This document shows positions 7,403-12,518 of a stretch of DNA of 12,518 nt, one piece after another (within the stretch, counting starts at the first letter, position 1; each line of letters opens with the position of its first letter). A program made the translations under genes and the position numbers. The stretch spans positions 1 to 12,518 of the forward strand of contig JAGBRG010000211.1 in assembly GCA_017632495.1 (NCBI GenBank). Reading direction: 5' to 3'. The notes below the pieces were generated by a model that saw only the letters and a program-made list of their open reading frames with translations, did not search any database and had not been told where the DNA came from. This stretch comes from Spirochaetales bacterium (GTDB lineage: Bacteria; Spirochaetota; Spirochaetia; Sphaerochaetales; Sphaerochaetaceae).

Positions 7403-7582
7403 TTAGAAAATGAGGTAAATGAACCTCAGGAGGAGGAAATCAACAAGGCCAAGAAGGATGGCGAAGATGATGGTTGTGATAAGAACGATCTTCGTTGATG
7501 AGAGGATGGTGGCTCTGTTGGGCCATGCGACCTTCTTCATCTCGAGACGACATTCCTTAAGATATCTGAAAAACTTCTTCAT
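7403..7582 (-). CDS. secE: preprotein translocase subunit SecE
   Basis: Small membrane subunit of the SecYEG channel that clamps the two halves of SecY. It has 59 residues with a single membrane span, the short bacterial form. It begins MKKFFRYLKECRLEMKKVAW; the amphipathic helix with the conserved EMKKVAWPNR (residues 14-23) is diagnostic. A hydrophobic segment from about residue 31 to 57 (IVLITTIIFAILLGLV and onward) follows. The start at 7582 has GGGAG six bases upstream. It lies between tRNA-Trp (26 bases before) and nusG (11 bases after), the near-universal secE-nusG pairing. Confidence 0.95.
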   Translation of the reverse strand: MKKFFRYLKECRLEMKKVAWPNRATILSSTKIVLITTIIFAILLGLVDFLLLRFIYLIF

Positions 7583-7608
7583 CTCATTCTCCCAAACAGA
7601 GGTTTCTA

Positions 7609-7682
7609 CAGGCCAGGAGGGATTCGAACCCCCAACACCCGGTTTTGGAGACCAGTGCTCTAACCGTTGGAGCTACTGGCCT
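7609..7682 (-). tRNA. tRNA-Trp (anticodon CCA)
   Basis: A full cloverleaf on the minus strand: acceptor AGGCCAG paired with CTGGCCT, D arm GCTC/GAGC, anticodon stem CTGGT/ACCGG with loop CTCCAAA (anticodon CCA), T arm GGGGG-TTCGAAT-CCCTC, discriminator G. It has 74 bases and the CCA end is not encoded. It lies between rpmG and secE, close enough that it must be cut from the operon transcript. Confidence 0.96.
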
Positions 7683-7711
7683 ATATTCCTCTATTTATCA
7701 AGCCTTGCGGC

Positions 7712-7888
7712 TTACTTTACCTTTGTTTCGCGATGCAGTGTGTGCTTTCTTTCGAACGGGCAATACTTCATCAGTTCAAGCTTGTTCGGACTGTTACGGC
7801 GGTTCTTCTCTGTTGTGTAGTTCTTTCTCTTGCACTCTGTGCACTGGAGAGCGATCTTTTCAACAGGGCTCTTTTTCTTGTCTGCCAT
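7712..7888 (-). CDS. rpmG: 50S ribosomal protein L33
   Basis: Small protein of the large ribosomal subunit near the E site. It has 58 residues, starting MADKKKSPVEKIALQCTECK. The L33 signature is clear: CTEC at 16-19, then KRKNYTTEKNRRN, KLELMKYCP and the C-terminal KHTLHRETK. Zinc-binding L33 has two CxxC pairs. Here the first pair (Cys16, Cys19) and Cys43 are present, but the fourth position is Glu46 (YCPFERKHT), so the site is incomplete. The start at 7888 has AAGGAG eight bases upstream. The gene is flanked by tRNA-Thr and tRNA-Trp on the same strand. Confidence 0.96.
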   Translation of the reverse strand: MADKKKSPVEKIALQCTECKRKNYTTEKNRRNSPNKLELMKYCPFERKHTLHRETKVK

Positions 7889-7953
7889 ATCTGTATCTCC
7901 TTACGGCCAAAGCCGATAATCTCCGATTTTTAAACACGTTTCAGATGCCCTTA

Positions 7954-8026
7954 AGCCCCCGAGCGGATTTGAACCGCTGACCCCCACCTTACCATGGTGG
8001 TGCTCTACCGACTGAGCTACAAGGGC
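7954..8026 (-). tRNA. tRNA-Thr (anticodon GGT)
   Basis: A cloverleaf on the minus strand: acceptor GCCCTTG with CGGGGGC (two G-U pairs), D arm GCTC/GAGC, anticodon stem CCACC/GGTGG with loop ATGGTAA (anticodon GGT), T arm with GGTTCAAATCC, discriminator U. It has 73 bases without encoded CCA. It is the first gene after the operon promoter, about 32 bases downstream of the -10. Its two flanks are complementary to each other (see findings). Confidence 0.96.
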
Positions 8027-8057
8027 ATAGTAGTAGTACGAAAAACGTGCAGAATGT

Positions 8058-8087
8058 AACTTAGCAAAAAGGAAACGTGTTTGTCAA
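8058..8087 (-). promoter_or_regulatory. sigma70-type promoter of the tRNA-Thr/rpmG/secE/nusG/rpl/rpo operon
   Basis: On the minus strand a perfect -35 TTGACA (8087-8082) is followed after 18 bases by a weaker -10 TAAGTT (8063-8058). It sits in the 92-base gap between the pyrophosphatase stop and tRNA-Thr. The predicted start is near 8050, giving a leader of about 25 bases. The perfect -35 and the position support it; the -10 matches consensus poorly, so the exact start is uncertain. Confidence 0.65.
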
Positions 8088-8108
8088 TAACCTACCAAAG
8101 AACAATTT

Positions 8109-8124
8109 AGCTGGCTTTTCAGCT
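8109..8124 (-). terminator. weak hairpin overlapping the pyrophosphatase stop
   Basis: On the minus strand AGCTG-AAAAGC-CAGCT forms a 5-bp stem overlapping the stop codon, followed by AAATTGTTCTTT. The stem is short and the tail is mixed, so termination would be weak. Some readthrough into the tRNA-Thr operon is possible. Confidence 0.25.
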
Positions 8125-9732
8125 CACGGCGTGAAGGATTTCAGGAAGCAGCTGTTTCTTTCTGGAAAGCACGTCAGGCATGTCGTAAACATGGTCGGAA
8201 AGCTGCGTGTAGGAAAGCTTCTTCTCGTACTTCGACGGACTGGTAAGAAGTATGCTGTCTCCCTTCATGACATCGGTGACCATGAGCATTGCCCAGGACA
8301 GGGCCTCGGCCTTGGCAAGATCCTTCAGTGCCTTGAGGTATTTTTCCTTGTATTCTTCCAGATCCGTGAGGAACGGAACCTCGCACTGGCCTACTCCTAT
8401 GGCAACTCCGCCTTCGTTGTATGTCTTGAAATCGGCCTTGATCACAGTCTGCGGATCGCGAACTGAAAGCGACTCGCTGTGGCTGAACAGCTCCTTTCCG
8501 AACTCCATAAGGTCAGCTATGCCGCACATTGAGGCAAGCTGGTTGGCACTTGAAATGTCCACAGCCGTGGTTGTGGGAGACTTGAGAATAAGCGTGTCAC
8601 ACACTATGCCGGTAAGAAGGACCTTGGCCGTAAGGGCATCGGGAATAAGGCCGTTTCTCAGATACTGCTGATGAACGATTGTGCAGGTACTTCCCAGAGG
8701 CTCGACATCCAGAAGAATCGGAGTATCCGTCTTGGGGGCATCGATTCTGTGGTGGTCTATAATCTCAACGATGTTGGCCTCTTCAATGCCGCGGATGCTT
8801 TGGTTCGCCTCATTGTGGTCCACAAGAATCACATCGTACTGCGGTTTTTTGAGAAAGCATCGTCTTGTGACAAAGCCCTTGAACTCTTCTCCGTCAAAGA
8901 CAGGAAGACCTCTCAGAGATGAAGAGGCAAGCATTTCCTTGGCATCGTCGAAAAGGTCGCTTACCTGAAGTCTTTTACCCTGCTTTCCCATGATGCTTTT
9001 GACACAGGCTGCCATCCTCAGGCGCCTGAGGGTCTCGGCCGTGCCAAGTGATGTCAGGTAAACAAAGCCCTCATATGAGGAAAAATCAATGTCGCCGGCG
9101 CTTTCTGATGTGGTTATCACAATGCCCGGGACGTTCATCTGCATGGCGTACTCGATGCGGTCTTTGCGGCATCCCATGACAAGGACGCTCTGGGTGTTGG
9201 GTCTGATGATGGACTTGAAATCCTCAAACGCCGCCGCACCTGCAAGAAGACTTGCGTTGACAACCTCGTTTTTACCGCGGCAGATCGTACGGCCGGGAAT
9301 AATCGATGCTATGTTGCGAACCGGAAGATCATAGACGGGGATGTTCACAGAGTTGTCTTTCAGAAACCAGCGTGTTATGTCATCCACACTCAGAAGCCCG
9401 TAGAAGGAAGAACCCTGCATCACGGGGACAACAGACGGCTGGTTCATGCTGTAGACGTTCACAAGGTTGTAGATCGGAGAGTCTGCATCCACCACCACAT
9501 CAGGTCTGAGCATCACATCGGACACCTTGGGGTGAACATCATGCATGTAAGGCTGAGGCACAAAGCCGATTGAGTCCAGCTGGAGCTTGAGGCTTTCCGA
9601 CAGATGCCCGCACCTGACGGGAACATATTCATTTGACGGATCAAGAATGCTCTTGAGCCTTGAATAGGCATATGCTGAACAGATGCTGTCCATATCCGGA
9701 TTTCTGTGGCCGGTGATGAAAACTTTCCTCAT
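8119..9732 (-). CDS. manganese-dependent inorganic pyrophosphatase, family II, CBS-DRTGG type
   Basis: Predicted cytoplasmic enzyme that splits pyrophosphate into two phosphates. It has 537 residues, far longer than the roughly 310 of the plain enzyme because regulatory domains are inserted. Order: start of the DHH domain with metal ligands in GHRNPDMDS (His9, Asp13, Asp15); CBS 1 (about 70-128); DRTGG (about 140-245); CBS 2 (about 253-296); return of the DHH domain with ILVDHNE (Asp305, His306) and EIIDHHR (Asp326, His327, His328) and Asp379 in IVCDT; and the C-terminal DHHA2 domain with the substrate-binding SRKKQ at 523-527. All expected metal and substrate residues are present. In this family CBS domains bind adenine nucleotides (AMP/ADP inhibit, ATP or diadenosine polyphosphates activate); that is family knowledge, not shown here. 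It is divergent from glgP. The start at 9732 has a weak ribosome site (GAGTGA). Confidence 0.93.
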   Translation of the reverse strand: MRKVFITGHRNPDMDSICSAYAYSRLKSILDPSNEYVPVRCGHLSESLKLQLDSIGFVPQPYMHDVHPKVSDVMLRPDVVVDADSPIYNLVNVYSMNQPSVVPVMQGSSFYGLLSVDDITRWFLKDNSVNIPVYDLPVRNIASIIPGRTICRGKNEVVNASLLAGAAAFEDFKSIIRPNTQSVLVMGCRKDRIEYAMQMNVPGIVITTSESAGDIDFSSYEGFVYLTSLGTAETLRRLRMAACVKSIMGKQGKRLQVSDLFDDAKEMLASSSLRGLPVFDGEEFKGFVTRRCFLKKPQYDVILVDHNEANQSIRGIEEANIVEIIDHHRIDAPKTDTPILLDVEPLGSTCTIVHQQYLRNGLIPDALTAKVLLTGIVCDTLILKSPTTTAVDISSANQLASMCGIADLMEFGKELFSHSESLSVRDPQTVIKADFKTYNEGGVAIGVGQCEVPFLTDLEEYKEKYLKALKDLAKAEALSWAMLMVTDVMKGDSILLTSPSKYEKKLSYTQLSDHVYDMPDVLSRKKQLLPEILHAVS

Positions 9733-9741
9733 GGTTTCACT

Positions 9742-9768
9742 CTATTATTAAAATAAAAGAGTAGTCAA
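9742..9768 (-). promoter_or_regulatory. possible promoter of the pyrophosphatase gene
   Basis: On the minus strand TTGACT (9768-9763) is followed by an A/T-rich stretch containing TAATAATAG. The best -10 candidates give spacings of 15 bases or less, and a start so close to the ATG would leave almost no leader. The region is promoter-like, but the exact elements are unclear. Confidence 0.25.
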
Positions 9769-9774
9769 CAGTTA

Positions 9775-9804
9775 TTGAATAGGCCTACTTTTTTCTGATA
9801 TACT
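9775..9804 (+). promoter_or_regulatory. promoter of glgP with extended -10
   Basis: TTGAAT (9775-9780), an 18-base spacer, and TATACT (9799-9804) preceded by TGA, which forms an extended -10 (TGATATACT). The predicted start is near 9811, about 72 bases before the glgP ATG, and coincides with the left arm of an inverted repeat. Confidence 0.7.
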
Positions 9805-9810
9805 CGCCAT

Positions 9811-9846
9811 CGTTATTGCTAATTTCTTTTATTTTTAGAAATAACG
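9811..9846 (+). repeat. 12-base inverted repeat at the predicted 5' end of glgP mRNA
   Basis: The left arm CGTTATTGCTAA (9811-9822) and right arm TTAGAAATAACG (9835-9846) are complementary at 11 of 12 positions around a 12-base A/T-rich spacer. As RNA this is a 5'-terminal hairpin. As DNA it is a dyad just downstream of the promoter and could be an operator. It is not followed by a U-run directly; TTTTTT occurs at 9855-9860. Confidence 0.6.
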
Positions 9847-9870
9847 AAAACATATTTTTTGAGAAAAACC

Positions 9871-9876
9871 AAGGAT
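9871..9876 (+). promoter_or_regulatory. ribosome binding site fixing the glgP start
   Basis: AAGGAT lies six bases before the ATG at 9883. An in-frame TTG at 9859 would add eight residues (MRKTKDRQ), but it has only a T-run upstream and no ribosome site, so the ATG at 9883 is preferred. Confidence 0.75.
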
Positions 9877-9882
9877 CGGCAA

Positions 9883-12411
9883 ATGGCCACTAAAAAAACA
9901 ATTAACAACGAAAACACAAGAATCTCTCACTCTGCAAACGCTATCAAGCACGATTTTGCAGAGCACCTCAAATATACTCAGGACGCCGATGTGTTCCATG
10001 CTTCCATGCAGGGACGCTACGACGCACTTGCCTACTCCATCCGTGACAGAATCATCCACCAGTGGGACATCTCCAGAAAGACCCACCAGGCAGAAAACGT
10101 CAAACGCGTCTACTACCTCTCCCTCGAGTTCCTCATGGGCCGTGCAATGACCAACAACATCACCAACATGGGCCTCACCGACGAGGTGGCAAAGGCACTC
10201 AAGGAGCTGGGCTACACCTATGAGGAGCTTGCCGAGGTCGAGCCCGATGCCGGACTCGGAAACGGAGGCCTTGGAAGACTTGCCGCATGTTTTCTTGATT
10301 CAATGGCCACGCTTGAGATTCCCTCATTCGGTTACGGAATCAGATACAACTACGGAATCTTCCGCCAGCAGATAAAGGACGGCTTTCAGCTTGAGCAGCC
10401 CGACAACTGGCTCAGAGACGGAAATCCGTGGGAGATTGCCAGACCCGATCTGAGATTCACGGTCAACTTCGGCGGAAGAGTCGAAGTCATCCACGAAAAC
10501 GGCAGGGACAACTACAAATGGGTTGATACCGACAAGGTCATAGGAATGGCCTACGACACCCCGATCATCGGCTACGGCGGAAAGACAGTCAACACACTCA
10601 GACTTTGGAGCGCCAAGGCTCTTGAGGAGTTCAGCTTCGCAGAGTTCAACGGCGGAGACTACACAAAGGCCGTACGCCAGAAGGTCACCGCAGAGAACAT
10701 CAGCCAGGTTCTGTATCCCAACGACACCCAGTACATGGGAAAGGTCCTGAGGCTCAAGCAGCAGTACTTCTTCGTCGCATGCTCTCTTGCCGACATAATC
10801 AGAAGATTCAAGCTCCAGAGCAACAACCTCAGAGAGCTTCCCGACTTTGCAGCCCTCCAGCTCCATGACACCCACCCCTCCATGGCACGCGCGGAGCTGA
10901 GGAGAATCCTCATTGACCAGGAGAATCTGGACTGGGATCAGGCCTGGGAAATCACAACACACTGCATGGGCTACACAAACCACACCCTCATGCCTGAGGC
11001 ACTTGAGAAGTGGACAGTCCCGATGCTTCAGGAGATTCTGCCGCGCCACATGCAGATAATCTTCGAAATCAATGCAAGATTCATGCGCTATGCAATGACA
11101 TACTTCCCGATGGATCCCAAGGCTGCCGCCAAGGTCAGCATCATCGAGGAATCCTCTCCCAAGAACGTCAGAATGGCCAACCTTGCCATAATCGGAAGCC
11201 ACGCCGTCAACGGAGTTGCACAGCTTCACACTGACCTTCTGAAGAATCAGATGTTCCCCGAGTTCAACAAGATCTACCCGGAGAAGTTCCAGAACAAGAC
11301 AAACGGAATCACTCCCAGACGCTGGCTCCTTTCAGCCAACCCCAAACTGGCTTCTCTGATTTCCGATGCAATCGGAACCGATTGGATTACAAACGCCGAC
11401 AAACTGGCAAACCTCAAGCCCTTTGCAGACGATGCCGCATTTGCAGAGAAGTTTGCCAAGATCAAGGCAGAGAACAAGAAGAAGACCGCCGAATTCCTCA
11501 AAAAGGACTGCGGAATCATCCTGAATCCCAATTCTGTCTTCGATGTCCAGGTAAAGAGAATCCATGAATACAAGCGCCAGCTTCTGAACGCCTTTGACAT
11601 TGTTCTGATTTACCAGAGACTCAAGAACGACAAGGCCTTCTATGATGCATTCCCGCCGACAACATTCCTTTTCGGAGGAAAGAGCGCCCCGGGCTATGTC
11701 AACGCCAAGCTTTCAATCAAGTTCATCAACAACATGGCAGCGATGATCAATGCCGATAAGAGCGTCAACAAGAAGCTTCAGGTCTTCTTCATGCCGAACT
11801 ACAGAGTCTCAATGGCAGAAGTTGTCATTCCCGCCACAAACCTCAGCGAGCAGATTTCAACCGCAGGTCTTGAGGCTTCCGGAACAGGAAACATGAAGTT
11901 CATGTTAAACGGTGCCCTCACAATCGGAACTCTGGACGGAGCCAACGTGGAAATTGCACAGGAAGCCGGAGACGAGAACGTGTTCATCTTCGGTCACACA
12001 GAGGACCAGATCTCAGCTCTCAAGGGACATTACAATCCCTACGACTTCATCAATGCGGATGAAGAAATCAGATCCGCCGTTGAGCTGATCAAGTCCGGCT
12101 ACTTCAATATCGACGAGCCCGATGTATTCAGGCAGCTTTTCGGAGACATCTTCGACAGAGGAGACAGATTCTTCATCTTCGCAGATCTTCGCATGTATGC
12201 AGACAGGCATCAGGAGGCACTCGATCTGTACAGAGATGATTTTGCCACCTTCAACAGAAAGGCCATCATCAATGTCGCATCAAGCGGCAAGTTCTCCTCA
12301 GACAGAACAATCAGAGAGTACGCAAGTCAGATCTGGAATGTCGGAAGCTGCCCGGTGCCTCTCAACGTAGAGGTCGATACTTCCATTCAGGACGCAATGC
12401 GCCGCAAATAA
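9883..12411 (+). CDS. glgP: glycogen/alpha-glucan phosphorylase
   Basis: PLP-dependent enzyme (glycosyltransferase family 35) that releases glucose 1-phosphate from the non-reducing ends of glycogen or maltodextrin using phosphate. It has 842 residues from the ATG at 9883, normal for the family. Seen: VYYLSLEFLMGR (about 76-87), the glycine loop GLGNGGLGR (124-132), YTNHTLMPEALEKW with His367 (equivalent of rabbit His377), TNGITPRRW, VKRIHEYKRQLLN (557-569), FGGKSAPGY, and ASGTGNMKFMLNG with the PLP lysine at Lys672. The vertebrate phospho-serine N-terminus is not visible. His328 in LHDTHP replaces the usual Asn of LNDTHP (see findings). It is a single-gene unit with its own promoter and terminator. 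Whether glycogen or maltodextrin is the true substrate cannot be told from sequence. Confidence 0.97.
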   Translation: MATKKTINNENTRISHSANAIKHDFAEHLKYTQDADVFHASMQGRYDALAYSIRDRIIHQWDISRKTHQAENVKRVYYLSLEFLMGRAMTNNITNMGLTDEVAKALKELGYTYEELAEVEPDAGLGNGGLGRLAACFLDSMATLEIPSFGYGIRYNYGIFRQQIKDGFQLEQPDNWLRDGNPWEIARPDLRFTVNFGGRVEVIHENGRDNYKWVDTDKVIGMAYDTPIIGYGGKTVNTLRLWSAKALEEFSFAEFNGGDYTKAVRQKVTAENISQVLYPNDTQYMGKVLRLKQQYFFVACSLADIIRRFKLQSNNLRELPDFAALQLHDTHPSMARAELRRILIDQENLDWDQAWEITTHCMGYTNHTLMPEALEKWTVPMLQEILPRHMQIIFEINARFMRYAMTYFPMDPKAAAKVSIIEESSPKNVRMANLAIIGSHAVNGVAQLHTDLLKNQMFPEFNKIYPEKFQNKTNGITPRRWLLSANPKLASLISDAIGTDWITNADKLANLKPFADDAAFAEKFAKIKAENKKKTAEFLKKDCGIILNPNSVFDVQVKRIHEYKRQLLNAFDIVLIYQRLKNDKAFYDAFPPTTFLFGGKSAPGYVNAKLSIKFINNMAAMINADKSVNKKLQVFFMPNYRVSMAEVVIPATNLSEQISTAGLEASGTGNMKFMLNGALTIGTLDGANVEIAQEAGDENVFIFGHTEDQISALKGHYNPYDFINADEEIRSAVELIKSGYFNIDEPDVFRQLFGDIFDRGDRFFIFADLRMYADRHQEALDLYRDDFATFNRKAIINVASSGKFSSDRTIREYASQIWNVGSCPVPLNVEVDTSIQDAMRRK

Positions 12412-12430
12412 AACAACTTTGAACATTTCT

Positions 12431-12472
12431 GGGCCCACGACGGTTTTCTGCTGTCTGGGCCTCCATCTTTTT
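12431..12472 (+). terminator. rho-independent terminator of glgP
   Basis: GGGCCCA (12431-12437) pairs with TGGGCCT (12456-12462). A second helix GACGG/CTGTC lies inside it after one bulged C, with loop TTTTCTG. CCATCTTTTTG follows. A long GC-rich stem with a five-T run, 19 bases after the stop, makes a convincing terminator. Confidence 0.8.
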
Positions 12473-12489
12473 GTGCTATTCTCTGCATG

Positions 12490-12510
12490 AAGTTGGAAAA
12501 ACTCCAACTT
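12490..12510. repeat. perfect 8-bp inverted repeat at the right edge
   Basis: AAGTTGGA-AAAAC-TCCAACTT is a perfect stem with a 5-base loop, and the flanking CATGA and TCATG can extend it across an ATT bulge up to the last base of the window. It may be a second terminator for either strand, or it may lie in the start of a gene outside the window (ATG at 12486-12488). Confidence 0.5.
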
Positions 12511-12518
12511 ATTTCATG

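Noticed and set aside
7889..7953. Small CGGC-TTTG-GCCG hairpin before the rpmG ribosome site as a terminator or riboswitch
   Set aside because: A 4-bp stem without a U-run is below what I can support, and no riboswitch consensus is recognisable.
9859..9882. TTG start giving an 850-residue GlgP
   Set aside because: There is no ribosome site before the TTG, while the ATG at 9883 has AAGGAT at ideal spacing and yields a normal 842-residue protein.
10324..11229. 301-codon open frame antisense to glgP
   Set aside because: It lies entirely opposite a well-supported phosphorylase, has no ribosome site or recognisable motif, and its composition follows from the codon bias of glgP.
1..12518. CRISPR array, insertion sequence, toxin-antitoxin or defence genes
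   Set aside because: There are no regularly spaced repeats, transposase motifs, terminal repeats with target duplications or defence-family motifs. Gene content and spacing are those of a conserved core region.

Overview
The window looks like part of a spirochaete chromosome, probably Treponema- or Sphaerochaeta-like. The evidence is a 1168-residue RpoB without the large insertions of the enterobacterial protein, a substituted rifampicin-pocket residue at the position that is also substituted in spirochaetes, and the order tRNA-Thr, rpmG, tRNA-Trp, secE, nusG, rplK, rplA, rplJ, rplL, rpoB, rpoC, which resembles the treponemal arrangement. The phylum is inferred from protein character and gene order. 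No 16S rRNA is present and no search was run.

Minus strand, 8087 down to 1: a compact information-processing operon. A sigma70-type promoter (8058-8087) leads into tRNA-Thr(GGT), rpmG (L33), tRNA-Trp(CCA), secE and nusG. A structured 235-base leader follows and carries a likely ribosomal-protein-L1 binding site. Then come rplK and rplA (overlapping by 4 bases), rplJ, rplL, a hairpin with a U-rich tail that is probably the attenuator setting the ribosomal-protein to RNA-polymerase ratio, rpoB, and the first 288 codons of rpoC, which runs off the left edge. secE and rpmG are both under 60 codons and were found by reading the sequence directly.

Minus strand, 9732 to 8119: a family II (DHH/DHHA2) inorganic pyrophosphatase with two CBS domains and a DRTGG domain inserted in the catalytic DHH domain, expected to be controlled by adenine nucleotides.

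Plus strand, 9883 to 12411: glycogen/alpha-glucan phosphorylase (glgP), divergent from the pyrophosphatase across 150 bases. It has a good extended -10 promoter, a 12-base inverted repeat at the predicted 5' end of its mRNA, and a rho-independent terminator. The last 46 bases hold a perfect 8-bp inverted repeat and possibly the start of another gene.

This is mostly conserved housekeeping DNA, and I see no evidence of a new multi-gene system, mobile element, CRISPR array or defence island. The points worth a second look are at RNA level (the L1-site leader, complementary flanks around tRNA-Thr, the glgP 5' hairpin, the rplL-rpoB attenuator) and a few residue-level oddities (RpoB Thr491, L33 lacking one zinc cysteine, a GlgP active-site-region His). 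The largest gene-free stretch is 235 bases (6596-6830), described below.
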